From the NCBI GenBank assembly GCA_040143965.1, contig JASJQH010006926.1, positions 1 through 37,979 on the forward strand: DNA of 37,979 nucleotides, read 5' to 3'. The position numbers and the translations under genes were made by a program. The notes under the pieces are model-generated. The model saw only the letters and a list, made by a program, of their open reading frames with translations, searched no databases and had not been told where the DNA came from. Shown in pieces: positions 12,259 to 23,722 of the stretch (its first letter is position 1; every line of letters begins with the position of its first letter). The stretch is from Basidiobolus ranarum (taxonomy: Eukaryota > Basidiobolomycota > Basidiobolomycetes > Basidiobolales).

Positions 12259-13345
12259 TTACTGTGCGATAAATGGGCACTTGGCACCAGAAGAAGCTTG
12301 TTCTCCTTCCTCAGGTTTTCTATTCTTTGCAAGTTGTTTCATCAGAATGCTGGCATCGTAGAAAGTTTCGAGCTAATAATAGATCAAGTTTGTATAAGTA
12401 TCAATGTGTATATCGACCACATGCAGTTGATGTTCTTACCTGTTCAATCTGAAACTTATCATTCACTCTGGCTACAGTAACACCAATGGACTCAACAACT
12501 TCATTGGAAGCTGGTGCCTCGAGCTTCTTACCATTTCCAACCTTGACCGAGAGGTCTCCGGTCATCAAACCCCAATGGCTAGAGAAAGAAATTGATAGTG
12601 AGCAAAGGTCATCTATCGAATCCAAATCATCAAACTTACCGCCACTTGAAGGCAACAACAGGTGGTCCACTGTAGACCTCCAAGACTTCCCAAGAGAACG
12701 TGCGAAGGGCACGTTTGAAGAGCTTGTGTGATTCGCTGAAGTCCATTTCACTAGCCTTGTACAGCTCAGAATCACCAATGAGAGCATTGTAAGTACCAAC
12801 CTAAGAGCAAGTTCTGATTAAATTGAGGGCAATAATGTTACTATCATTACAATTTACCTGGAGCATCTCATCAATATTTTGCCATTTCAAACCGTTAACT
12901 GAGAAACGATATTTCTCATGATCAATGGTACGGATTTGATCGCCACGGAGTTTATAAGACATCTCCTTCTCCCAGTTCTAATGAAAATAAATGTCAATCT
13001 CTTTTCCTCGTTACTATCATCGCAGAGATATACATACCTTGACGAGGTTGGAAACAAGCCATTCAAGGGAGCCCTCGGCATGGTTGGTAGTTTTCTCTGT
13101 TGCCAACAAATAAAAGTTGTTAGAAATCTTTGGTTGAAATTCAATAGTTAAAGTCCAGTTCTTCTTACCAGCTTCAAAAGCTTCGTTTACTTTAGTGTAG
13201 TCGGGAACGCGTTTGTAACGCCACTAATACAGATAAAAGGTTAATTACAACAGTCAATGGATCCTTGAGACATTAATTTTACCTCGTGCTCAGTATCGTT
13301 GAGCACAGCGTTGGGGTTGGTCATGAAATCAGGGAGATTTGCCAT
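12259..13345 (-). CDS. Pathogen-related-like protein, SnoaL/NTF2-like fold
   Basis: Seven exons on the minus strand (13283-13345, 13169-13223, 13038-13096, 12858-12977, 12640-12800, 12440-12578, 12259-12372) give 236 residues. The sequence matches the family of barley 'pathogen-related protein' and its fungal relatives: LPDFMTNP-NAVL at the start, EWRYKRVPDYTKVNEAFE, GSLEWLVSNLVKNWEKEMSYK, then FSWEVLEVYSGPPVVAFKWRHWG, the family's best-conserved block, and VARVNDKFQIEQLETFYDA. No signal peptide or membrane segment is visible, so it is probably cytosolic. Biochemical activity is unknown for the family; the fold suggests a small-molecule pocket. A TATAAATA lies on the minus strand at 13412-13419, about 70 bases upstream. 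All six introns preserve frame with GT..AG ends. Confidence 0.88.
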
Positions 13346-13411
13346 GGCGATTTATGTGTTAGGGAGAAAAAGAGAGGATGGTGAACTTCTTTACGATTTT
13401 GAACTTACAGC

Positions 13412-13419
13412 TATTTATA
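13412..13419 (-). promoter_or_regulatory. TATA-like box of the SnoaL-like gene
   Basis: TATAAATA on the minus strand about 70 bases before the start codon at 13345. Assignment is by position only. Confidence 0.4.
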
Positions 13420-15264
13420 AAGTATCAAGGTGACGCTATAATGTTGAATATATTTAGTAATACACTGAGCTTTAACTGTGGGACAATGGATGATGGTGAA
13501 ACTTCTACAATCTTAATACATACATGTAGTGCCGAAAGAATCACCTCGATATTTTTCAGTCCCTTTAGAATATCAAACAATATACCTGTTTCTTTCGAAG
13601 GTTTGTGTAGAATATACTAGCTTTTTATGTCGTTCAACTGATTTCATGTCTACAATCGATTTTCTTTCATCGTTGATGTTAAGTAAAATCTCACAACATA
13701 TCCAGATAACGCAGTGGCCGTGTAAAACAATTTTCGTGTTACATATGTCCTGTTTCTAAATGGTTGTTCTTTGTACCCATCCAACCTTCCCCAGTTTTTT
13801 TTTCAAAATCTCTATAGTTACCATGATTTAGTAAATATCGAAGGTTGAGTCAAATCGATAATTTAATCATGTTCCTCGAATTAGGTAAGACAAGAAGTGG
13901 CTATATGGTTGGATATTTGGGCGTGCTATCCACTCATTACCAGGAATCCTTTTTATCTGTTCTTTGTGGTGCCAATGGTATTTACAATTAAACAAGAAAT
14001 TCGATAAATCGAATCTACATGTGCTCATTATGGTCTGGGGTATTGATAGCCACATGAAACTATGACTTGGAGTGTCGATGATTACGAAGAAAAGGGAAAG
14101 GAAGTTCAGCAACAGGTGCATGCAATTTTCAAATATGGATTGCGCTTATTACAATAGAAACACGATCAATCTCCGTTTCGGCGAAAGTGAATAATGGGGA
14201 GGGTTATCATCGGCACACGGTTCCATGATCGTTCAACCCATATTTCCGAATATTAAGCATGTAATCCTAACTTTGTCACTCAGTACCTTGTGGTCCAGTT
14301 TGGTTTTATTGAAAATCAACTGTGTTACGATGTCAATATCAAGGAAGAAAACATGAATGCATTTGATGAAGTTTGATTTACACTTATAGTTGAAAGACAC
14401 CCGACACCCGACTCAACGCCATATCTGACTTGGTGTAAGACCAACTATGGACTCCATCGGAAATTGCATATTCAACCGAGAAGACCACTTACAGGTGATC
14501 TAGATCAACACGCTTTTCTTTCCCTTTCAACTTTGGCATCTAAGCCAATAAGTTACGATATAATGATCATGTTGTGTATGCAGAGTATGTTGTAATGCGA
14601 AATTACAATGAACAGAGGATGAAAATAGTTGATACATCCAAATACTCAAAAATAATATAGCTTCTAGAATCACTACTCAATCAAATTTCTATCAGAACAC
14701 TTTCCAGAGCGATTTAGATAATATCTGGGAAAAGAGAAAGAGAACACCAGATATCAATGGAAGCAGGAATACTCCAGATATGAATCGATAAAATTACTAA
14801 GCTTACTTTGACTCGTTGTAGACTGTTCAGCATAGAAGCAGGGTATGGACTGCATATGACAACTGGTTGGTTCGTAAATATCTGATTAGTAGTACGTTGA
14901 ACTCCAAGCTGAAAATGACGTCTGAGATATTGGGGTCATCTACATGAGTTATTTCACAATATAGGAGAGATTTGTGATATTCAAACTATATCGCTTTATG
15001 TGACTTTTTATAATTCCTACTAAGTTCAGTTTCATGTGGAGTGTAATTAACGTTGATGACATCTAATAATACTAATTATTATTAAATGGAAAATACCTAT
15101 ACTTTCATCGATGATTTCCATATTTAATTGTTCGGCGAGACCCTTCTATAGTCACTGTGCGATTTAATCTGTGAAGAAAGCTTAACGAAACTTTTTCAAT
15201 TATGAGCTTAAACTCTCGAGAAACAATAGTGTAGTGAATTTTCTGACAGATAGAAAATAGAGAA
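13420..15264. other. Long intergenic region before GatA
   Basis: About 1.8 kb with only short, unconvincing open frames (the longest, 13867-14121 minus, has no recognisable features). Neither clear tandem repeats nor an RNA gene was seen. The left end must hold the SnoaL-like promoter and the right end the GatA promoter. Its size is unusual for this otherwise compact window. Confidence 0.4.
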
Positions 15265-17538
15265 ATGAACACCAGTTTACTTTCAGTTTCCAAAAGACTA
15301 CTTTCAAGGGAATCTTGTAGCCATGCATTGTTCAAAACCTTTTCGAAGACCACAACTCGTAGACATGGTTCCATCGTAAGTATAAAAAATATAAAGAGTT
15401 TCCATTGGCTTTTTAATTTAATACCTGAGGTTCTTTTATTTTGAATAAGGTAAAATCCTCGAACTTTGAGCAAATGGAGACATATTTCAACAACATAGAC
15501 ACATATAACTTAAAAATCAACGCTCTCACTTCAGTTGCCAAGAAAACAGGATTATTAGAAGAATTGGAAAACCAACAAACACAAGGTGCAGAGTCGACGT
15601 TATCTCTCCTTTATTTCTCAAGTTTATTGAAATACTCAAGTTTGAGTTATAGTTACCTCGAAACCACACTTGGAAGGGTTGCCCATTGCAGTCAAAGCCA
15701 ATTTTTGCACTCAAGATTTCCCTACCACTTGCAGTTCCAACATGTTAAAAGGTAATTTAGATGTTTATACTTGTGCCACAGAATTCCTATATTTAACGTA
15801 AGACTTATTAAAAAATCCCAGATTTTACCGCTCCTTATGATGCTAGTGTGGTGGAGTATATCAAAGAAGCTGGTGGTCTTATTATTGGAAAGACCAATAT
15901 GGATGAATTTGGAATGGGGTAATGAATGAACTAATCATCCAGTATTCAATGAAAAATCATAGCATTTGACTAACTCTCTACGTGGTAAATAATTAGTTCT
16001 GCTAACACATTTAGCGCTCACGGTATCACATATAATCCTGCCACTCTGAAATTGAGAAATGACTCTTCCATTGAATTAAACGAAGAGAATTCCAGAGTAG
16101 CTGGAGGGAGCTCCGGTGGAAGCGCCGCTGCTGTTGCTACGGACATGTGTTTTGCGTAAGGTTTTCGCTACGATTAATATAAGAAAATTATACTCAAACT
16201 TATTTGATTTAGCGCTCTTGGTTCTGATACTGGCGGTTCTGTTCGTCTTCCTGCGTCCTATTGCGGAGTGGTTGGTTTCAAACCATCGTACGGTCGTTGT
16301 TCGCGATATGGCTTGGTCTCATACGCTAACTCGCTTGACACCGTAGGCATATTGGCCAAAAGCGTTGATAATGTTGAAAAAGTGTACGGTACGTCACCCT
16401 CAAGAATTTAGTACTCATACTAAATACTAATGTATGTTGGATTCAGACGTTATCTCTAAGTTTGATTCAAGAGACCCTACGGCGATTCCGGTTGATATGC
16501 GAACAAAGATTGATGAAAATCGATTGAAACTTGATTTGTTTAAGACTGAAGGATTACAGGGTCTTAGAGTTGGCGTTCCAGAGGTAGAACTCGATATATA
16601 CATCTATATACACATCGATACATTTGTTAAGTCTTGTTTGTAGGAATATTACGTGGAGGAGCTTACTCAACCCTCTTTAGATACATGGGAAAAGTCCATT
16701 GAATACCTTCGAAGCCAGGGTGCCACTATTGTTCCAGTTTCATGTCCATACACTCGATATGCACTCTCTGCCTATTATGTTTTAGCTCCCGCCGAGGCCT
16801 CGTCCAATTTAGCTCGTTATGATGGTGTACGATATGGTATGAATAGTAGAATATATCTCCTCGCGCTTTAATTTTTATTCACACTCTCGCTCAAATAAGG
16901 ACATAGAGACTGTGAGAATATACCCAAACCTGGTGAACTTTATTCCAAAACTAGGGACGAAGGATTTGGTCCCGAAGTACAACGTAGAATTCTCTTAGGC
17001 ACTTACGTACTTACCGCCAAGTAAGTTCACTAAATAATAGATGAAATCCTCAGATTATTCACACCTAATTTAAACTTTTCAGCGCTTACGATCAATATTT
17101 CCTTCAAGCTCAGAGGATTCGTCGTCTCATTCAGGAAGATTTCAATAAAGTGTTTGCTTTACCTAATCTTCTTACCCCTGGGTACTCTGATGACCAATCC
17201 GGCCCTAACGTTCATGTACTCATCACCCCTGCTGCTATATCTACAGCACCGTTAGTAAAGGACTACCAAACCTCAAACAATCCTGTGGACGCTTATGTTA
17301 ATGATGTTATGACAGTCCCTCCTTCTCTTGCCGGTAACCATCTCTATTTCTTATACATCCTCTAACATCTTTCTAACTCTTTAATGGACACTTCTAAGGT
17401 ATCCCAGCCATTACCGTTCCATTTGGTAAATCCAGCGTGGATGAACATCCAATTGGTGTTCAATTACTCTCACAATTTGGAGATGAAAAGACCTTGTTAA
17501 AAGTAGCCTCCTACCTTGAATCCGGAAAGCAAACATAA
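15265..17538 (+). CDS. HER2: Mitochondrial glutamyl-tRNA(Gln) amidotransferase subunit A
   Basis: Eleven exons (15265-15375, 15450-15585, 15653-15751, 15822-15918, 16015-16155, 16213-16388, 16447-16583, 16644-16836, 16900-17020, 17083-17333, 17399-17538) give 533 residues. GatA is the amidase that frees ammonia from glutamine to convert Glu-tRNA(Gln) to Gln-tRNA(Gln) in mitochondria. The amidase Ser-cisSer-Lys triad is visible: Lys in LPIAVKANF, Ser in the [10 protein letters not shown] loop, and Ser in [20 protein letters not shown] and [10 protein letters not shown] are further signatures. The first exon is a basic, acid-poor presequence ([18 protein letters not shown]). Intron 2 is uncertain: donor GTGCAG at 15586 with acceptor TATAG at 15652 is the frame-preserving choice; the donor GTTATC at 15599 would not keep frame with that acceptor. 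Confidence 0.93.
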
Positions 17539-17834
17539 CTGTAGTCAGTCTCCATCCTCCATCTTCCACTCTCCTCTTCTTACACTTCCATACATTGATT
17601 ACCAAATAAAATGACATCATGTTTATTTTGTAGAGAATTGAAATACTAAGATTTGAAAATTCCCAAATCATAATACATTTTAGAGAGCACATACTCAATG
17701 TATGTTTGGAGTAGAAAACCGGGCAAAAAATACAACAGGGGTTTATTATAGCAAGTGAAGTTCAATCTACTACTAAAAATATTGTGGTTTTGGAATGTAA
17801 TTGAATCAAAGGTAAAGTATTCATCTAAAGATGA

Positions 17835-19823
17835 TTAATAGTTGCCACGTCTCCGAGGAGCAGCTCTAAGGATGTCATCTACACGCAAGATCATCTCAGC
17901 TGCTTCAGAAGAACTGAGTAAAACTTGACGCTTAAGTTTGAAGGATTCGGTGATACCAAGTTTTTGAACATCAGCAACTTCTCCATTGTACATGTCAAGA
18001 CCGTGAGTTTTCTTGTTTTCATAATGGGCTGCCTTCAATTTGGATACGAGATCTGCGCTATCGTAACCACCGTTATCGGCCAAAATGGTGGGGATTTGTC
18101 TTAAAGCCTTGGAGAATGATTCCATAGCAATAGCTTGTTTACCGGGAGTAACAGCGGCAAGTTCATCAACAGCCTTGGACATCAACATCTCAGAGCAACC
18201 ACCACCGAGGACAGTACGTGGCTCTCTGATAGTTTGGGATAGAACGCAGAGAGCATCATGAAGAGAACGCTCGGCTTCGTCAAGAATTTGATGAGTGGCA
18301 CCACGAATGACAACGGTACAGGCTTCACCGGCAGCAACACCAGAGAATTTGACCATCTTATCCTCACCAATCATGATCTCCTCAATCAAGTCACAGTGAC
18401 CAAGCTTTACAAGCTCAGGGTTATTGAAAGTAGAGGCAATCTCACCACCGGTGACAAGAGCCAATCTTTCAACACCTTCGAAGTCAGCGTGTTCAATGGC
18501 AGCAATACCGGCATCGGCAAATAGTTGCTCGGGCCAGTTATAAATAAGTTGACGATTAACGAAGCAGTTGATTCCGTGAGCTTTAATCTTTTCAACCTTT
18601 TCCTTCATCTTGTCCTTCTCAGCTCTCTCCAACTCGGCTAATTTGCCGGTAGCGTCTACACGAACACGAGCACCGAAGATCTTGATCTTATCGGTATCCA
18701 TGGAGGTATTAGCGATAAGGATCTTGGCATTCTCAATACGCTTGGGTTGATTCACACCAATCTTTTTGTCGAAAATAAAACCTAAAGAACAAGTCGACGG
18801 TGAGTGAAAATTGATAAGAAATTATTATTAAACTAAAAGAAAATACCTTCATCCAAGAAAGAGTCACAAAGACGTCCACCGACCTTCTTGATAATTTGGA
18901 TGTTATCCAAGTTAGTGCTGCCTTTCAAACGTAAAACGGCATCGACAGCAAGGTTGGAGAAATATTCCTTATCTTGAGACAATACTTTGGAACTCAAGGT
19001 AGTACGAGCAATGTTAATAAGATCTTTTCTGAACTCTTCAGCGTTTTGGCTATGATCTTGAGCGGAAGCTTCCAGAGCTTGGAATGCAGCCTTGCTTGCA
19101 AGTCTATATCCATCAATGATAGTTTGAGGATGAATCTTTTGTCCAACAAGTTTCTCAGCCTCTCTCAAGAGTTCAGAGGCAAGAACACAAACAGAGGTAG
19201 TTCCATCACCTACTTCATCATCTTGAACTTTGGAAATATCTGAAGGTAGATGTTAAGGATATACAACAAAAAATACCGACTATTCGCATAGGTATACAAA
19301 CGAAGAACACAAACAAAAAGGATACTGACAAGAACCTTGGCGGCAGCATTGTCCAAAGCAATAGATTTGAGGATAGTGGCACCATCGTTGGTTACCATAA
19401 TAGAACCATCAGTTCCAGATTGCAAGATTTTGTCCTGTAGTAGCAGGTTATTTAGGTTGTGAAGTGTTACCAAAAGAAAAAAACACCACTTACCATGCCT
19501 TTGGGACCTAAAGTGCTCTTAACTAAATCACCAACGGCGATAGCACCTACATAACAAGACTATCAACAAGCATAGAAAAATTTGACAAGGATTAATATTT
19601 TTTGATTTGTTATGATTAAGAGAAATATTCAAAAATTATCTAACCAAACGAGCATTTTCGGCACGCTCTTGTGTGGCTTCTTCGTTAAAAATCTGAACGG
19701 GAGTAAGAGACTAGAGATAAGCGAAGAGATGGTTACTACTTGAAAGATCGGAAGTAAATCTGAACACGTGAAGTAAAATAAATCCTTCAATGAGTCAAAT
19801 ATAAGAAATAAAGAATATACCAT
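17835..19823 (-). CDS. CCT2: Chaperonin CCT/TRiC subunit beta
   Basis: Six coding exons on the minus strand (19821-19823, 19645-19710, 19494-19559, 19326-19434, 18847-19239, 17835-18781) give 527 residues, equal to yeast Cct2. It is one of eight subunits of the cytosolic ring that folds actin and tubulin. ATP-binding signatures are present in order: [39 protein letters not shown], then [14 protein letters not shown]. The internal NISKVQDDE and the C-terminal [13 protein letters not shown] identify the beta subunit. The first coding exon appears to be the ATG alone: an intron begins directly after it (GTATAT..CTAG, 110 bases) and resumes with SLTPVQIF. All junctions keep frame. Its 3' end faces GatA at 296 bases. 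Confidence 0.95.
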
Positions 19824-20413
19824 GATAAATGCTATGAACTAAAAGTCAAGACCTCCGGGTGTTCTGTAGTGTTCAGTTATGTAACCGAATGATATTTTTA
19901 TTCGAGGCAATAGATTACAATGGTCCCCCCTCCCCCTTCTTCCAGGTAACCAACCACATATCTAGGATATTGTTTTTTTTCTTGATTCTCTCTATTGATG
20001 ATTTCCGAAAAAAAAGCTTCCAATTTGTTCTTCAAACCAAATCATGATAGCAAAGTTATCCGAATTTTACTCATGATTGGTATAACTTTTAAACCAAATT
20101 TGAGAGAAAAAAATCAGCTCAAAGAAATTTGTTTGTTGAACACGGATTACAAAAAAGAAGCTTCGAAATATACTGCGAACAAGTCGTTCATCATGTTTAA
20201 CCAGAGTTTAATTGAAGATTACTAAATAAAGTCCGTACTGATAAGTGTGAAGAGTGAGATAAATAATAGTCGGATTTACAATAATACGACAACTCAAGGG
20301 GTAGGAAGACGCTACATAGCCAACCCAACTCTATAGAAACTTGAGTTATGCTCACTACAACTATTCAAATGTGTTGAAAACCTCAATGACCTTGTTTACC
20401 AAGAGTGATGAAT
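19824..20413. other. Intergenic region upstream of CCT2
   Basis: About 590 AT-rich bases holding the CCT2 promoter, with homopolymer runs near 19925-19975 (C- and T-rich). No supported gene. Confidence 0.4.
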
Positions 20414-20629
20414 TCAATTAACGGATGTTTTGACTCGAGCACTATGAAGTCTACTCTCCAGCTTAGTCTTTATGGGTAGGTAGTAATCGTTCGATAGACC
20501 CAAAATTACATTATAGGCTGCTAAGCTGAAATATACGCCCAAATCAAGGCATACAAGCAATAGAACAGGAAGAATAGTCAAGAGTGGAAGAATCAAAAAC
20601 CAGGGATTGAACTCGATGAGGCTGTACAT
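20414..20629 (-). CDS. Hypothetical small membrane protein, 71 residues
   Basis: An ATG-to-stop frame encodes a 71-residue peptide with one strong hydrophobic stretch (about residues 9-45, PWFLILPLLTILPVLLLV followed by further aliphatic residues) and a polar, basic tail (KTKLESRLHSARVK). This is the layout of a small single- or double-span membrane protein with the tail on one side. I do not recognise the family. It has no convincing neighbour relation; the frame at 21063-21374 lies upstream on the same strand and a spliced link between them cannot be excluded. It may be a chance frame: AT-rich DNA favours hydrophobic codons. Confidence 0.35.
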   Translation of the reverse strand: MYSLIEFNPWFLILPLLTILPVLLLVCLDLGVYFSLAAYNVILGLSNDYYLPIKTKLESRLHSARVKTSVN

Positions 20630-21062
20630 TATGCTGGTGAGTATATGCTAAGAGTTTAATGGGCTCGCCAAAGAGGATGGTTAGTAAACCGAGGTATAGA
20701 GGTATTATTTACGAAACAACGGATATGGTGAATGGTAGTGTGAGCTTTATATATTGTTTGCAATGGGATAATCTACTTAGTTTCGCCATTGATTAGTATC
20801 TTTAAACCCCAACAGTAGATTTATAAAATAAAATGACCAATTATAACTCGTATCTAGTGGCTTAGTTGACAATTTCGTAACCTGGACACGGGTAAACATA
20901 TATTGACCTCCATAATCTGGGAGAGCCGTGGCCAATGATCTTCCAATAAGTTAGACTAGATAACATATTCAAGAGAGAAACAGGATTGCGAGTATTTGGG
21001 CCAAGATAGGTTTATTTATACATGTAAGTAATGCTGCATATATGCTCTCAAATATAAACTCG
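20630..21062. other. Intergenic stretch between two small frames
   Basis: 433 bases. A minus-strand TATA-like word (in GCTTTATATATTG, 20743-20755) lies upstream of the 71-residue frame and could be its promoter. Nothing else recognised. Confidence 0.35.
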
Positions 21063-21374
21063 TCAACAAAATTGTCTCTGTTCACGCACAACCAACTCCC
21101 GTAGCATCTCGGTAAGGATCACCAGCGGATTCTGTCTAGTTTCATTCAAATCTCCTCCAAGGGACTCCGTTCTGGGAATGATTCTGGTCGATTCTGACGA
21201 TAAAAACGAGCTCGAATTCATTTGATCTACTCTGGCATCCAGCACCAGACGATATAGTTGGGTATAGAATTCGAGGTTGGATCTGCGCCGTGCAATTGGG
21301 GTTTGGCATGGAGTAGAGAGGATTGATTCAGAAGAGGTATTGGATGCTTGATAAGTGTTCAATGGAAGACCCAT
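21063..21374 (-). CDS. Hypothetical protein, 103 residues
   Basis: From the first ATG (MGLPLNTYQ) the frame encodes 103 residues: a Ser/Thr/Pro-rich, likely disordered first third, a helix-like NLEFYTQLYRLVLDARV segment, a Ser-rich linker, and a second helix-like segment NPLVILTEMLRELVVREQ. Two amphipathic helices joined by serine-rich linkers look like protein rather than noise, with balanced charge and few Cys/Trp. I do not recognise the family. The gene is read away from the aspartic protease, with a 668-base shared upstream region. Confidence 0.45.
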   Translation of the reverse strand: MGLPLNTYQASNTSSESILSTPCQTPIARRRSNLEFYTQLYRLVLDARVDQMNSSSFLSSESTRIIPRTESLGGDLNETRQNPLVILTEMLRELVVREQRQFC

Positions 21375-22042
21375 GGTTCGATTGATCAAAGCTGAGTGAG
21401 AAGAATATCTGAATTTCCATTTGGAATCAATTTGGCCGGTTTTATTTCCAGTTGATTGGAAACCGTGGATTCATCCGAGAGCTACTCCGTTTCATCTTCA
21501 TTATTACTTTGTATCAAGCAAAATCTGATGACAATGTAATTGTTGCATATCATGGATCACCTAGATCGACACCTAAATCGATTAATCTGATCGATACCAA
21601 GCTTTTGGTGTTCTAATGGAATGATCGATACAGGTAGCATAACATCCAGTGGAACATCCAGGGCGACTACCTTTAATAATCACACTGGAGAGATGTTAAT
21701 ATATATATATATATACAAGCACCACGTTATGATGAATTCTACCAAATCTGTCTCGCGTGTAACATACACTTAATTTGCTACGTCGATGCCCTCACCTAAT
21801 AATCTGCGTCATATAGCTGGTGAGAATAGCCCAATCAAGTTTTAATATTTGCAAATTGGGATTGCAGTCTTCTTGCAAGTATATATGATGGTTTGAGCCC
21901 GCTTCTTTATGCAGAAGTACCATTATTAATAACTCTATCACGGTTCATAGCATTCAATAATTTCAACTCAAGTTCCCTTACAACGTTACATATTGCTTAC
22001 CTTACCAAAACCTTAATACCTTCCACCCAACACTGAATAGAG
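21375..22042. other. Upstream region of aspartic protease with TA microsatellite
   Basis: 668 bases between divergent starts. It contains a pure (TA)n run of about 16 bases near 21698-21714 and otherwise unassigned promoter sequence. Confidence 0.45.
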
Positions 22043-23480
22043 ATGAGGTTCTCCACTGCGTTACTGGTTACGACCTTTGCAGTAGTGAGTGCCGACAATC
22101 TAGTTCGCATGAAGCTTCGTCGAGACTCTCCAGAAATTTCTGGGAGCCTTATTGGTAGTTTGCAAGCACAACTTGACGGACTCTACGAAAAATACCCCGA
22201 ATATATAAAAAAACCGACTTTACGTAAAAGAGACGAGAATCTGGTGAACGACCGAGATATGGCATATTATGGAGAGATTTTTATTGGAACTCCTCCTCAG
22301 TCTTTCAAAGTTATCTTCGATACTGGTAGCTCAGATTTATGGATTCCTTCGAACCAGTGTGTTTCACCGGCATGTATCTCTCATGACAGGTTTAACGATA
22401 CCGCTTCTTCTACTTTCCGAACCAACAACGAACAATTCTCTATTAAATATGGTACAGGTGATTTGACTGGTGTGATCAGTCAGGATACTGTCACTGTCGG
22501 TAACATCACCATTAATGAACAAATATTTGGCGTTGCTTTACGTGAAGCAGATTTCTTTAAAAATGTCAAAGCAGATGGTATTTTGGGATTAGGATTTTCA
22601 ACCATTAGTTCGATGAAAGCTCTTCCACCATTCTACACCATGATTGCGCAGAAGAAAGTGAAACAAAGCATATTCGGTGTTTCACTTGGAACCTACCCTA
22701 CTGGAGGTGAGATAACTTTTGGTGGAACTGATAGTAGTCGGTATAGTGGAGATCTACAATGGTCACCCGTTGTTAGAAAAGGTTATTGGGAGGTTGCACT
22801 ACAATCCATAAACCTTGGAACTACCCAAATTCCACTACGATCCAAGAGTGTTGCCTTGGATACTGGTACCAGCTTAATTGCGATGCCCGCAGATGAAGCA
22901 CGTCAAATTAATCAGCTTCTAGGTGGTATTTCCGCTAGTAATAGCCAAGGGATCTATATTGTTTCTTGTAAAGCCAATTTGCCTAATATTACGTTTCAGA
23001 TTGGCGGTCAATCCTATGTATTGACTCCAAAACAATACCTCTTACGAGATGGGAATCAGTGTATCTCTGCTTTTACCGCTATCCAAGTTAATCAGGTACA
23101 AGCATTTCATTTAGCATCATTTTATCATTTATCATATATTAATTTTTGTAATTGGCTAGCCCATTTGGATCGTTGGTGATGTATTCCTGAGACAGTATTA
23201 CTCTGCCTACGATGTGGAGAGCAGTAGAGTCGGTTTAGCCCCGGTAAGCTATCAATTATCTAAAATGCGAGTCAATCAATCTGGCTAATCCATTTGCTCC
23301 TTTTAGTCCATTCAAAATAAAGATTCTCCTGGAGTAGTTGGTGGCAACAATGGCTCTAGTAATGGTGGCAAAGGGAACTCTGGGACTGGCAGCGTCAATG
23401 GGAGTGAAGGAGTCAATTCATTAGGGCTCCCTGGAGTAATGATTACAGCGGCCGCTTTCGTGTATTCTTTATTAAACTAA
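22043..23480 (+). CDS. GPI-anchored pepsin-family aspartic protease (yapsin-like)
   Basis: Three exons (22043-23095, 23160-23243, 23307-23480) give 436 residues. A signal peptide ([17 protein letters not shown]) is followed by a propeptide ending near RKR at 61-63, a Kex2-like site. The A1-family catalytic aspartates are Asp93 in FDTGSSDLW and Asp273 in LDTGTSLIA; the flap tyrosine is Tyr136 in KYGTGDL. Both loop disulphide pairs appear present (CVSPAC, and C..C before ISAF). After the catalytic domain (ending VGLAPS) comes a low-complexity Gly/Asn/Ser linker and a hydrophobic C-terminus ([18 protein letters not shown]) typical of a GPI signal. The mature enzyme is therefore expected at the cell surface or wall. 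The catalytic fold is certain; the substrate is not knowable from sequence. Confidence 0.95.
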
Positions 23481-23722
23481 TAATAACCCCTTTTTGCATT
23501 TTTGGTAAACAATAATTGAACCATTTTACATGATTGAATCTAATTATTTGAGCGTATATTTGGAAAGAGTTTCAATTGATTAGTGAATAGGATAGGGGAA
23601 AGGATACTGAGGTTATGACTGATCAGTGGCTAATTAGTGTACACACTCTAACGCTGCTTAGACATTATGCGGTTCTCCTAAAGAGTTTTATCTGCTGATA
23701 TTTACTGAATAGCTCAAAACAA

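Noticed and set aside
13867-14121. Minus-strand frame of 84 codons and a possible SnoaL-like relic
   Set aside because: Only a few short words match and no ordered alignment could be built, unlike the ADH relic.
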